This document shows, piece after piece, positions 1-10,470 of a stretch of DNA of 28,738 nt (position 1 is the stretch's first letter; every line of letters begins with the position of its first letter). Made by a program: the position numbers and the translations under genes. The stretch comes from Paracamarosporium sp. OC-R06-R3 (Eukaryota > Ascomycota > Dothideomycetes > Pleosporales > Didymosphaeriaceae). Location of the stretch: assembly GCA_019828545.1 (NCBI GenBank), contig JACVRA010000204.1, positions 1-28,738 of the forward strand, given 5' to 3'. Below the pieces are notes generated by a model, which was not told the DNA's origin, ran no database searches, and saw only the letters and a list, made by a program, of their open reading frames with translations.

Positions 1-392
1 TGGTGTTGGCGCATGACTGGTTAAACACGTTATTGCGATGTGGTAAGAAAATCGACGAATCATCTGCCATAAACGAATAAAATAGCATCTGGACCAATGG
101 ATTCCTCTACTAGATGCTGAAGAGCGCCTTCCGACTATCAAAGGTGTTACATGCCCGTAAGTTTGTTGAATGTTGTTAAGCGCGCCGTCAGCGTGTACTG
201 TTGTACATATTTTTGAAGAATTCTTATTGATGCAGCAGTGATTACTAAAGCAACAGACTAAGAGACTTTAAAATCATCCTTGTTTCCGACTTCTCCAGGC
301 AGATTCAGGCGATTCTTTACTACCTTAAGTAGACTCGAGCGTGCACTTCCGACGGCACCTTTTACATACACTCAAGATTCTGTAGACGCACT
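1..392. other. Intergenic, 5' flank of the reductase gene
   Basis: No convincing open reading frame is seen on either strand. The right part is presumably the promoter and 5' leader of the reductase starting at 393. I see no clear TATA box or repeat. Confidence 0.5.
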
Positions 393-1534
393 ATGTCACC
401 AGGAATTGTTCTTGTATGTTTTCATTGATCCTTGATATAGCAGAGCTCTGGGGAATTAGCTATTGATCATCTTCCCGTAGTTGACAGGAGCATCTGGCTT
501 CCTTGGCTCGCATATTGCCGCCCAACTCCTCGATGCAGGATACACCGTCAAAGCGGCCTTCCGATCCAAGAGCAAATGCAATTGCTTCCAATCAGCGTTC
601 AAAGGCAGAAAAATCCTGACCTTGATCATACCCGACATAACGGTTCCCAACGCTTTCACTGATGCTTTGGCTGGCGTTGATTTCCTCATCCATACAGCAT
701 CTCCATTTACGTTCAATGTCGATGATATACAACGGGATATCATAGACCCTGCAGTCAAGGGAACAACTGAGATCTTGGCAGCAGCGAAGAAAGCAATTGG
801 GCTGAAGCGAATCGTTGTCACGTCGTCCTTTGCGGCTGTTATTGATCCCTTCAAGAACCCAAGGCCCGGGTATTCATACACCGGTAAGCGATTATTCCCC
901 GCTACTTCTATACAATTTTGTGGTGGAAAGCTGACGTGGTATTATCTGGAATGAAGAGAATGATTGGAACCCAATTTCGCCTAAGCAAGCATCAGAGAGC
1001 AAGTTGTTTGGATACCAAGCCAGTAAGACCTTTGCCGAACGTGCCGCCTGGGACTTCATCGAATCTTCGAGGGAGGATGGGCGTGATGTTTCACTCGTCA
1101 CAATATGCCCGCCTATGATCTTTGGTCCTGTTCATCCCTCAGCAGGCATCTCGGTCGCCAACCTCAACGAATCGTCTGCGCAATTACTCAATGCCATCAC
1201 GAGCGAGGAGTCTCTTCCAACTCGAATGCCAGTTTTTGTAGATGTCCGCAACGTGGCCGAGGCACATGTAGCGGCTCTCAATCTCGATAGAATCTCTGCC
1301 TCCAAGAGCGAGCGACTCCTTGTTTGTGGTGGGAAGTTTACCTGGGCAGGGGTGAAGGATATCCATCAAGGGCGAAACCCCACAAGGGATGCCCTGAGCG
1401 ACGCCGAGAAGTACTACTCAATCGATGCTAAGAAAGCTGAGCGAATCCTGGGGATCAGATGGACTTCATTGAATGACTCTGTTAACGATAGCTTAGTTAG
1501 CCTTGGTCTTGGAAAGCTAGAAAGCACCTATTAG
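393..1534 (+). CDS. NAD(P)-dependent ketoreductase, extended SDR (Gre2 / dihydroflavonol-4-reductase type)
   Basis: Cytosolic NAD(P)H-dependent reductase expected to reduce a ketone or aldehyde; the substrate cannot be told from sequence. I build three exons: 393-413, 481-883 and 957-1534, with introns 414-480 and 884-956 (branch-like GCTGAC near 930). Joined length is 1002 nt, 333 residues plus stop, close to the family's usual 330-350. The N terminus carries the Rossmann motif TGASGFLG (about residues 9-16). VTSS near 120-123 supplies the catalytic Ser region, and Y161-QAS-K165 is the catalytic YxxxK. The second intron rejoins as YTENDWNPIS, a hallmark of this family, which supports the splice choice. 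The first exon codes for only seven residues, so ATG at 393 is inferred from the restored beta strand before TGASG. The region around residues 245-265 looks a little short. No inactivating change is seen. Confidence 0.88.
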
Positions 1535-3300
1535 CTTATAAGAATTAGGCTAAGCACTTTAGGGCTAGAAATTATGTTTTCCTACGATTACCTAGTACTT
1601 ATAGCTTTTAAAAATAAACTTTTGAGCAAGTGCCGAGTGAGATAGGTTGGTGTGAGCTGTCGAGCAAGACAGACCTATGTGCTGTGCCTTTCTATCCTGT
1701 AAGCTCGAGCTCTTTGATATGACCGGAATATGAGTGAAGTAGCTTTGGAAGACATAGGCGTGTTTCGAATTAATGGGGTAGATGCAGGCTGAGCGACGGG
1801 GTGCAACGATGTTTGGGCGGCGAGCTTGAAAGCACGATTGGCTGAGGGTAGCATCAGAGGGCCAAGCTGATGCGCGGCCAGCAGACGAGCTGCGCACCGT
1901 ATGAACTATCAATCGCTGCAGAGAATCGAGAACACAAGACCCAGTGGTGGATGCTTGGTGCAACCCGCCTCGCCGTGCATATAAAACAAGTATGGACGCC
2001 AACACTTTACAGCGGCTATACAGTAAGATGTAAGGCGACATCAGGTCTCGATGGCATCCCAAGTACTTCTTGCTCGCGGCGAACAAGACTAGTCGCGTAG
2101 TCCGCCAGACGCATTGCGACATAAGTAGACGGGCGAACGAAAAGACCACTGCGCTAATGAATGCGCCGCCTGAATCGTGCGCCTTCGCATATTGAATAAA
2201 TGTTTAATACATCTAAGTGTAAAGGACAGATAAATTATTAGAGAAATCGGCACTCGTGTAATATATATCTATATAGTACATTACAAGACTAAACTACAAA
2301 TATCTATTTTGAAGTGTTGCCCCATATTATTTTACGTTTCCCAAATTTTATCTTCCTACGCTAGGGTTAACTCAATATCTCACAAAGAGATGTTGCACAG
2401 TGCAGTAGCACACTAAAAATGGTTCTAGTTCTAGTCGACTCGTGCGCAATGTCGGGCAAGGGTGTTATAATAGGGTTCAAGTCAACCAAGGCCTTAAAAA
2501 CAAGACATGATACGAGGGAAAATACCATGCGTTCAGTCCAGTCAAAGGTTGCGGAATTAATAACTTGGAAACAAGAAACCAATAAATCAGCAAAAGCTGG
2601 TTTGATCGATTATTAATCATTTTGTTTCGTCCAAAGTCGATTGGCTAGACCATAGAAGTTCGTGATGGGTCAATGATAACTTGGAAGACAACCCCAGTGG
2701 TGGACTAATCGGATTGGTCCTCAGTTCGCGCATTCTGGATCAAGTCGATGGATACTTCGAGGAAACAGAGCGATATACGAGGAGTAGATCGACCCTGGCC
2801 GTAGCATCTATCATGGGAAGGATCTTCTTATCACTCACGTCTTAGCCCTGATGAGCAACCCCTATGCCTAAAGCCCCACGGTTTGTAGTGCTTCAGATAC
2901 ACTGGGATGTGCAAACCAACGCGCTGAATGTTTGTTTTATCTAGATATTGGATTGATTGGCCCAGATGAACTTCCAAGTTCTGGGAATCAGATGCCTTCG
3001 ACATGTGGCCTACGTTCTTATATATAGCTAGAGAGACTTCTTAGTGTGGGAAGACTCCTTCGCAGAAAGAAGATGCTATTGAAATGTAGGGCTACGTATT
3101 CAAGCAGCGCTGCGTTGAAGTGTACGAGAGAAATCGAGCTAGTGCGGATATTATATCCCTAAGAAAGCTTGCCTCGAGACCAGATTCCATCCTGACTCTG
3201 TCTGTAGCCCTGTGTTGGGAATGTCGCTACTTTCAGACCAGATCTTTGATACAGCAAACCATCTGAGCTCAGCACTCCTTGGCGGTCCGAAGACCCCGAG
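1535..3300. other. Long intergenic stretch, no supported gene
   Basis: About 1.8 kb without a recognisable gene. A 185-codon open frame on the minus strand at 1592-2149 has no family resemblance and an odd composition, so I do not call it. Bases 2165-2350 are AT-rich. The remainder is mixed sequence that may hold unrecognised decayed DNA. Confidence 0.45.
2165..2350. repeat. AT-rich patch
   Basis: Base composition drops to mostly A and T with stops in all frames, unlike the flanks. It may be a small mutated repeat; no ends can be defined. Confidence 0.3.
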
Positions 3301-3312
3301 CTACGTCCTCCA

Positions 3313-3372
3313 CATTTCGGACAGCCACCGACGCTAAGCTCCCTTAGCATTTCGGATGGTGACCGACGCTAA
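3313..3372. promoter_or_regulatory. Two CGG-N7-CCG boxes in a 25-bp imperfect direct repeat upstream of the transporter
   Basis: Bases 3313-3337 and 3348-3372 share the frame CATTTCGG-N7-CCGACGCTAA. The outer bases are identical and the seven central bases mostly differ. Each unit holds an inverted CGG/CCG pair (3318-3320 with 3328-3330, and 3353-3355 with 3363-3365), the usual half-site arrangement for Zn2Cys6 dimers. The boxes lie about 270-330 bp before the transporter ATG. Conservation of half-sites with a free spacer suggests a regulator site; which protein binds is unknown. Confidence 0.45.
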
Positions 3373-3643
3373 AACTCCGCAGTTAATACCCCAGACTTGC
3401 AATAAGCAGATGATTCCCCACGTTTCCTACGAGAGACAGTTTCCCTGTGCGTCTGTTGGTGGACTGTAACGCCGTGCCAAGTGATGCCAATGCTTGATGC
3501 TCTCAAGTGAAAAGAAGTGGTGCGGTTGTCGACCTGTAAGCGAGAAAACATAAAGGTGCAATGGTCTGCGGCCGTTCAAGATTATTCGCCCATCCTTTGG
3601 CAATACTTCCATATAGATTGAATTACGAATAAACGAGCCCACA

Positions 3644-5243
3644 ATGGCTAAACTACAGCAGCGGAAGCATAGCATCGATGCGAAACAAGGTGCTGAGATT
3701 ACACACATAGACGATGCAGGCATCGACGAACGAGCCAATTGGCAGCAGCAATATTCCCTGTTGGCAGACAAGTCTCCTGAGCAGCTCGATAAGCTCAATA
3801 AATCGATCTTGAGGAAGCTCGATTGGAAGTTCCTTCCGTGTATCACGGCAATGCTGCTTATGAAGTAAGGAGTTGCTGGATGAGGCTTGGATACAACTAA
3901 TCATGCCCAAAGCTATCTCGACCGAATCAATGTTTCCAACGCCCGTCTCGCGGGTATGCAGGAAGACTTGCACATGAGCGATGTGGAGTGGTCGGCCGGT
4001 ATCTCGCTATTCTACGTGGGATATATCATCTCCCAAGTCCCCGCCAATGTAATCATCGCCAAATCTTCCCCTCGCATTATCCTGCCTCTTATCATGATAG
4101 CCTGGTAAAGCGGTCCTTATCTAAGAAATACTATCACTGATGCTAATACATGTTGCCAGGTCTGCAGTTACTATCTGCATGCCCGCAGTAACCAGTGCAT
4201 GGGGTTTCATGCTATGCCGGCTCCTTGTTGGTATAACCGAAGGTCCTTTCTTACCTGTCGTCACCCTCATGACATCGTCTTGGTATACAAAGGAGGAATC
4301 ACCGCTACGCATGGGCATATGGCATGCTGGAAATATTATCTCGAATGTTTTTTCAGGTTTACTTTCGGCCGCGATTCTGACAAACATGAACGGAATCGCT
4401 AATCTCTTAGCTTGGCAATGGTTCCTCCTAATCGAAGGCATTATCAGTATCCTAGTTGCCATCACAGGCTTCTGGTTATTACCAAACTTCCCCAACAACA
4501 CCGGGACCTACTATCTCACCGAAGAAGAGCTGCAAATGGCGCAGTATCGCCAGCTGGTATCCGCAGGCGGTATATCTGAAGACGATGAGGGAGATATGTG
4601 GGGAGGCGTGTGGATGGCTGTCAAGGATCCATTCACGTGGTTTTTCGCGGGAATGCACTTTTCCCTAATCATCGCGCAATCGTTCAAAGACTTCTTCCCC
4701 AGCATTGTCGCGACTTTGGGTTTTACCCAGGTAGAGACGTATCTTGTCCAAGCGCCACCGTACGTTATCGCGTACATTGTCACGCTCGTGGTCTCCTGGT
4801 CTTCTGGCCGCCGGCTGGAGCACTGCTGGCATATCGTTGGCAGCATCACCACGACTCTCATTGGTGCCGTCATCATGATATCGACGCTGAATACGGGCAC
4901 AAGGTACTTCTCGCTGATCCTCTTGTGCTCAGGCCCCTTCGTTGGCCTCAACATCCAGTTGTCCTGGGAGACGACCGTGGTGCCGCGGCCACGTACAAAG
5001 CGTGCTGCTCTGATTGCCATTGCGAACTGTGTGTCGAGCGTCTCACACTGGTTCTCACCATACTTTTTCCTTCGGAACCAGGAGCCAAGATATCAACTTG
5101 GAGGTGGTATAATCATCGCCGGAGCTGGACTGACAATCGTCTTTTGTATTATCGCACGATGGTGGTGTATGATGAAAAACAAAGCTATCGAATTTGAGGT
5201 AGATCGGACCGGAGAAGTGACAACCTGGCGCTATACTACTTGA
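3644..5243 (+). CDS. MFS transporter, anion:cation symporter family (DAL5/allantoate-permease-like)
   Basis: Plasma-membrane proton-coupled importer of a small organic anion such as an allantoate-, nicotinate- or pantothenate-like compound; the exact substrate is unknown. Exons 3644-3864, 3913-4104 and 4160-5243, introns 3865-3912 (48 nt) and 4105-4159 (55 nt, branch GCTAAT near 4142). Joined length is 1497 nt, 498 residues, normal for the family. The first splice restores MNYLDRINVSNARLAG, the family signature of the first transmembrane helix, and the second restores IMIAWSAVTICMP. Further signatures are GFMLCRLLVGITEGPFLP, WYTKEESPLRMGIWHAGN and the GLNIQLSWETTVVPRPRTKR loop. Twelve hydrophobic segments are expected. 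The ATG sits in a good context (CCCACAATGG). A pair of CGG-N7-CCG boxes lies upstream. No damage is seen, in contrast to the neighbours on its right. Confidence 0.92.
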
Positions 5244-6475
5244 AAACTCTTCCAAAACAAAAATGACAAGTGCAAGATCAGTAGATGCGAGGCTACTTAA
5301 TGGCCCACAGCGAATGAGATAAGATGTAAGGTTACATCTCAAGACTTCTACAAACGATTTTCCCTCATGTTCTAGTTTAGACAGTAATGAAGACGTATCG
5401 TTGACTCAATATTCGAACATCATCATCTCTATACTGGACATGGAAAATTTCGAGCCTCAATACGTTGCTATAATCTTATCTTGCAATACTACACGTCGAG
5501 TGTGCTAATGTTAATTGCTCTTCTGAGACCTGTGTCGGTTGTGCTGACGGTTTTACCTGGTACCTTGTTGAAGGCGAACATGTTTTATACTACGTTTGGC
5601 TAGCACGTGTTGAGTGATGTTTACTCTAAATGTATTCTTTGATAAGTAAGATTTTGATCACTTAAGAATTGGCTCGTGTCGCACTTGACGTCATATTTGT
5701 GGGCTGCGCTGCTATCCTATCAGCGCCGGCAGACTCTTTTGAATAGTTAATTTATAGTACTGAATAAGGTAGACTAGTAGGGGGTGGAAAATCAGGGACA
5801 GTTGTTGTTTAGGGGGATGAATCTTGAGATGAGGCTTGGCAAGCTGTTGCTAATCATAGTGCGTAAGGTAACTGTTGTCTAGCTTTAGCTCTTGTTGTTG
5901 GGCTAGATTTGGCACCCGGTAGATTAGCTTTAGGCTATAGGGTGGATCTAAGTAGTGTTGTACAAGAGGTAGCTCGAAGGCTGATCGGATGAGGCTAAGG
6001 CAAGAGAGTAAGAAAGTAGGCGGTATGTGGCCCGATAGGTCAAACAGGGCCACTATAGGGGATGTTGTGGGAGAGACATAGGGCAGATCAACAAAAGGAG
6101 GTAGCTTGTACTATACGGTTTCAATAGTACAGATCTCTACTCTAAAAAGAATTCCCTTGATACTTCCTTGGAGCAGCCTATACATATAACAGTAGTTACT
6201 TAGCTAAACAACTACTATATATAAGTTATAGGGGTGTAACCTTTTGGTATTCCTGAGGAAACTCATAACTACGGCGTTACTACGCCTGAGACATGGCTTA
6301 GCCCGATAAAGTATAGCAGCAGGGATTTAGGGTTTCTATGTTTTCTCTAAAATTTCTTGAAGTAGTTCAGGACGGCTAGAGTAATGTATTACTAGTAGAC
6401 TTCATTATTATTAACTAATAAATACCCTATGGAATCATTAGTCTACTGTTATCTTCTTAAGGTTTTAGTACTATA
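5244..6475. other. Intergenic, AT-rich and probably repeat-derived in its right half
   Basis: No supported gene. From about 5740 the sequence becomes richer in TAG/TTAG words, and 6095-6480 is strongly AT-rich with stops in all frames. The pair GTAGACT (around 6398) and AGTCTAC (around 6440) forms a short inverted repeat. This fits an old mutated repeat, but I cannot name an element. Confidence 0.4.
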
Positions 6476-6870
6476 TTATATATTGCCTGAAGACCTCCCA
6501 AAGAGCACAGCCGTACTCCCAACTCCTAGTTCAATGTCTGATTCATAGTCTTGGAAGCCATATATCGTGTCGTAGATGACCGTCCAGAGAAGCGAAGCGA
6601 AGAAAAGACACAAGACGGATGGGTCGGTCCAAACGCTGCCTATCCCCATGACCGTGTAGCCAAGCATAACAGCCCACTGAAGTGTTACCCCAAGGATCAC
6701 CTGAGGAAAATTCGTGTGTCTCTTCGAGTAGGGATAGTAATAGTTCGACACTATAGCAGGGATCGAGCACCAGGCCGTCTCCATTGGTAGGAGGAAGAAG
6801 AAACAAAGTGCGATCAAAGCTTGAGAAACTGTGAACTGCATGGCATTGGTCCGATAGAACGCCTCGTTCA
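6476..6870 (-). pseudogene. UbiA-type prenyltransferase, C-terminal remnant
   Basis: The open frame 6841-6476 reads as the C-terminal part of a UbiA membrane prenyltransferase (Coq2 / aromatic prenyltransferase type). Such enzymes attach a polyprenyl chain to an aromatic acceptor inside a membrane. The diagnostic part is the second Asp-rich motif, YDTIYGFQDYESDIELGVGS, followed by TAVLFG. Before it lie hydrophobic helices (IALCFFFLLP, VILGVTLQWAVMLGYTVMG). The frame stays open upstream to about 6870 with a short family-like stretch ending in RTN. The first Asp-rich motif and the N-terminal half are missing. The 121-codon frame is well under half the usual 300 or more residues, and its end runs into AT-rich sequence. 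A functional protein is very unlikely. Prenyltransferases of this family also occur in meroterpenoid clusters, which fits the neighbours but does not prove a link. Confidence 0.8.
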
Positions 6871-7640
6871 GGAATTAGGGGCCATTGAGTTCAAGAACCG
6901 TTATCGCGGAGGGGTTGACCACACGTTAGTCCATAATGATCAACATCTACATAGAATCAACGTCAGGTCTCAAGCGAGTGAAGCGCACTCAAATTGGTAG
7001 ATGCGACAAGGAGACCTTGCATTCAATAGCCGATCTGATCCTCGTCTGTACGAGTCATATCACTGTTGGCTGCATAGGGTCGTGCCGTCCCGCGTGGGTC
7101 AACGTGAGCCAACTTTGGTCAACTTTACTCTGGCTCAGGGCTTGGACAATCGCTTAGCAATATGCTGCACAATTTTATTTAATCTCGGTCCCCGAATATG
7201 CCTAAGTAAGGATGCGGCACAGCACAACACTAGCTGCATATAGCCCAAGCATGTCGAATTTGTGCATGCTGTGACATTGGGTATTTTGGAGACATGCATA
7301 TCAGGCTTACGGAGTGTGCAGATCGAGACTTAGTCTCAGGCAATGTAATACGGTGGCCTGCACCTTGTTTTTTGTCACACCTTCCTCTTGTACTGGACTG
7401 CATCATGGGCAAACCTTGAAATATCATATCATGCAATTTACAACTCGGAGCTGTACATTGTCCGAAACAGATAATTGCACCCTCTCTTGGTCCGCGGACT
7501 TGCGTTCAGGCTCAAAACTGTATGGGTGGTGCCTCAAAGTACCCTCCAATATCCCATCTTTGCTGCATACGCGACGAGACGGTACAATAACGTTGACCTC
7601 TATCAGAAATATCACGGGTTGACATCTTTATTACTTCGAT
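6871..7640. other. Intergenic, no supported gene
   Basis: Several short open frames overlap here on both strands, but none shows a domain or motif. The missing N-terminal part of the UbiA gene would be expected at the left side, but I cannot read it. The right side flanks the rhodopsin-domain fragment. Confidence 0.4.
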
Positions 7641-7997
7641 ATGTCTGGCGCACTATCTGGCACACTCCCCGGCGGACTTCCTAGCACGTCATTAGGGCCA
7701 TTTCCTCCAAATGAAAGTCGCGGCTATATCATCAACATAGTCGGCTGGATCGGCACAGCTATCTCTACTATGTTCGTTTTTCTGCGCCTATACAGTCGAC
7801 ACTTCATAACGCGGACGCTGGGCTGGAGCGATGCAATCATCGTCGTCGCCGCGCTCCTCAATATCATCGGGACCGCGCTAGCAAGCGTTGCGATAAGCTA
7901 TGGCATTGGAAAACATGTTATGTATATTCCCCTCGAAAATGTTACTCCTACGCTGTTCTGGGGTGCCGTTGTACGACCAAGGAGATCTAACCACTAG
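7641..7997 (+). pseudogene. Fungal rhodopsin-domain integral membrane protein, truncated
   Basis: The frame begins with a plausible ATG and encodes 118 residues. Two hydrophobic helices are visible (about residues 28-50 and 62-86), joined by LRLYSRHFITRTLGWSDAII. This is typical of the fungal Rhodopsin-domain family of seven-helix membrane proteins (PTH11-like in the broad sense), where RxxxR followed by a W-x-D motif is conserved. After YGIGKHVMYIP the family pattern fades and the frame ends at 7997. Intact relatives have about 300-400 residues and seven helices, so five helices are missing. I found no continuation in the next few hundred bases. The role of the family is poorly known; some members act in surface sensing. 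Confidence 0.72.
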
Positions 7998-8356
7998 AGT
8001 TTCACTTTTGGTTAGATTCTGCTGATAAGGTGTATTCAACTGCGTCTGATTTACCCGTAAGATAAGACTTCTCCTATCGCCACTTTGATTGCTATGTGTG
8101 GGCTACTTATTTATGAGAACCAGTGATCAGCACGCTGCAAAAATATAATAAAAAAAGAGCGCAACACTAGCATGTAGTCATTATTACTATGAATTCATTT
8201 TGAAGTCCTCTACGATAGTGTTAGTAACCTAGAGCACGATGTGTCTATTGGCTGTAGAACACCTTAAGCGCTAAATAATAGTAACGCTAAGCGAGAATCC
8301 ATTAGTTAACCAAAAGCTTGCTTTGACCTTCTTGCCCTCATTCATCGTTCTGCAGC
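7998..8356. other. Intergenic, no supported gene
   Basis: About 360 bases with no coding signal. The left end may hold lost parts of the rhodopsin-domain gene and the right end the 5' flank of the Zn2Cys6 regulator. Confidence 0.4.
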
Positions 8357-10470
8357 ATGCAGCCCACCTCTTCCCGGGAGGAAATCCTCTTAAGAGATCG
8401 TCGGAAATATAAAATTCAAAGTGATTTCGGGAGCGCTCGCCAGTACCGAAGCCGCAAGAACCGACCATGTGACGCGTGTAGGAAACGTAAAACTGCTTGC
8501 GTCATCCACAGTGAACCACCTTGTGAGTGCATTGGCTACGATAGGTTTTTGTTTCATACACTTACTACCTTTCCAAAGGCACGTTTTGTAGTAGCCGTGG
8601 ATTACTATGTACATCAAATGGTATACAAGCTGGTTCCCGGATCACGCGCGGCAATACATCATCCAGCCAGACGGCTACTGAAGAATCGCAATCTGGAACG
8701 TCAGCCACGCCATCTCCTGTTTTTACGGTCCAACATCAAGACATTATCATAAGGTCACACATAGTGCAAAGGCATGTCGCCCAAGAAGATCCGGAAATAT
8801 CCAAACGAGCTTCCCACAGTTCGGTACGCCAACCACCGCCCGTAGTGGGACCCTCTGCGGGCCTCTCCGAAGTAGATATTAAAGATAAATCCAGGCTCCA
8901 TGGCTTGGAGAATATTGGAGATAAGACGGCGCACTACATGGGCTTATCAGCTGAGCAGGACACTTACGTGCTCTAAGCACTGAAGTATGCCATCATAAGT
9001 AACCTAGACGAAGTCGATGCAAACATTGTGCGAGTGTATGACGAATGAATGAGCCATGTAGACCTCTGGTGCATTTTCTTATCCTGGAGAACAAGTTCCT
9101 AAATCATACGAACCGTGCGCTGCAAGCTGCGTCTAATACTACTGAAGCCATAGTGCGTCCGCATGGACTCAGACTGGTCGCACTCTTTTTCTAGTTCGTC
9201 CACCCAGCTTATCCTATTCTATCCCAACGAAGCTTTCTCCAACAATACCTATAATTGAGAGAGGGTCTGCCTGCGTCTCTTCGAGGGGCCGTTTATGTCC
9301 AGGGCTGCGCGTTTTGGCATCGCGATACCACTATCAACATCGCATGTCCATTCAAACAGCATAAATTGATTGATGTAGCTCATACGTCCCTTCTTCACGA
9401 ATTCGAGGTGCCGAATCTGCATAAATTCCAAGCTTATTTGCTGCTCCTCCATCCTAGGCCTCCAGACATTGATAGCGTGGAAACACCAAATACATGGATT
9501 CTAGCTTCACAGAGACCCTACGGACTGGACGATTCCGTCTTGGGAGAAGGCCTTCAAAGGAAGCTATGGTGGGCAGCATATATGGCTGACTGTTGGTCCG
9601 CTGTTTGTCACGGCAACCCAGTGCACATTAATATCGACTCATTCGACAATCAAACCCTGGTCATGAGCGACATAGTTTCGGATGTCGAATTTCCTAACGA
9701 TATTTCAAATTTGTTCCCACCAGAGGTCTCCCAGTCGAGACTTGCCGACAGATTATGATTTATGGAAGTAGTCAATATAAGCAAATATCTCCAGGGGGTA
9801 CATAATTCTTCCAGGTAAGTTAAGGCAGGATGCCATATCAAGTTAAACCTTCCAAACCTTCCATAGTCAGAACAATCACGTCTTGTCTATGAATCGGTTG
9901 CCAACCCTACAAAACCTTATTGCAGACTGGAAGAATATCATTTGCCATTGTCCTACTCTAGAGCATCAAAGACCTGGTGATATCCAGTGGAATGGTCAAT
10001 TGAAGCTGCTCTTAAGTGTTCATAGTGCCCGCTCTGATTTAAGTAAACAGCACCACTTCACTTAGCCTTCTACGCTACTCAGGCTCTACTATATCGGGCG
10101 CTCGCTGATTCCATGTCGAGTTTGGAAGACAGTGATTTAGATAATTTCTGGATTCGTCGTAGGTCACATCAAATTAGATAGCTCAACTCCATTCTCAGCT
10201 AATCACAATCGGTTTTTTAAATGCTCGGATGCAGTTGTTTCATTACGGCAACTTCCTGATCTATCTTTCCACACTCGCACCGGGCCCAGGCAATGCGAGG
10301 GCGGCCTTTCAACTTATTGATAGATTCACCAGGCGCTCCAGCGCCTTGGCGTAAGTAGGAGCATAGATTTGCATTTACTGCTGCGTCCAGTCAAGCTTCG
10401 GATAGACCCATTCTTTACCCAAGCTACTGAGATTCTCAAACGTGGGGGCAGCATGAACTCCATTTCTCCG
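8357..10470 (+). pseudogene. Zn(II)2Cys6 fungal transcription factor, disrupted
   Basis: Remnant of a nuclear regulator with an N-terminal Zn2Cys6 cluster and a fungal-specific middle homology domain, similar to cutinase-factor-1-beta-type proteins. Removing an intron at 8523-8578 restores all six cysteines with spacing C-x2-C-x6-C-x7-C-x2-C-x6-C (residues 38, 41, 48, 56, 59, 66), with CDACRKRKTAC as the first half. The frame then stays open to a TAA at 8974-8976. A TGA near 9046, a frame slip around 9060-9080 and stops near 9193 and 9252 follow. The stretch 9255-9758 carries the middle homology domain (CAFWHRD, IDVAHTSLLHEFE, YLLLLHPRPPDIDSVETP, WWAAYMADCWSAVCHGNP). It lacks some residues after WILASQ and ends in TGA. 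A donor/acceptor pair, GTAAGT..CATAG at about 9814-9867, survives. Later pieces (LHLAFYATQALLYRALADS near 10060-10110, and LRIDPFFTQATEILKRGG near 10395-10450) show the gene once reached about 10470. A short product keeping only the DNA-binding domain is conceivable. Confidence 0.85.

Noticed and set aside
1592..2149. 185-codon open frame on the minus strand
   Set aside because: No domain, signal or family resemblance; composition looks like a chance frame in an otherwise empty region.
4511..5197. Long open frames on both strands inside the transporter (4511-5020 minus, 4598-5197 plus)
   Set aside because: Shadows of the strongly conserved transporter frame.
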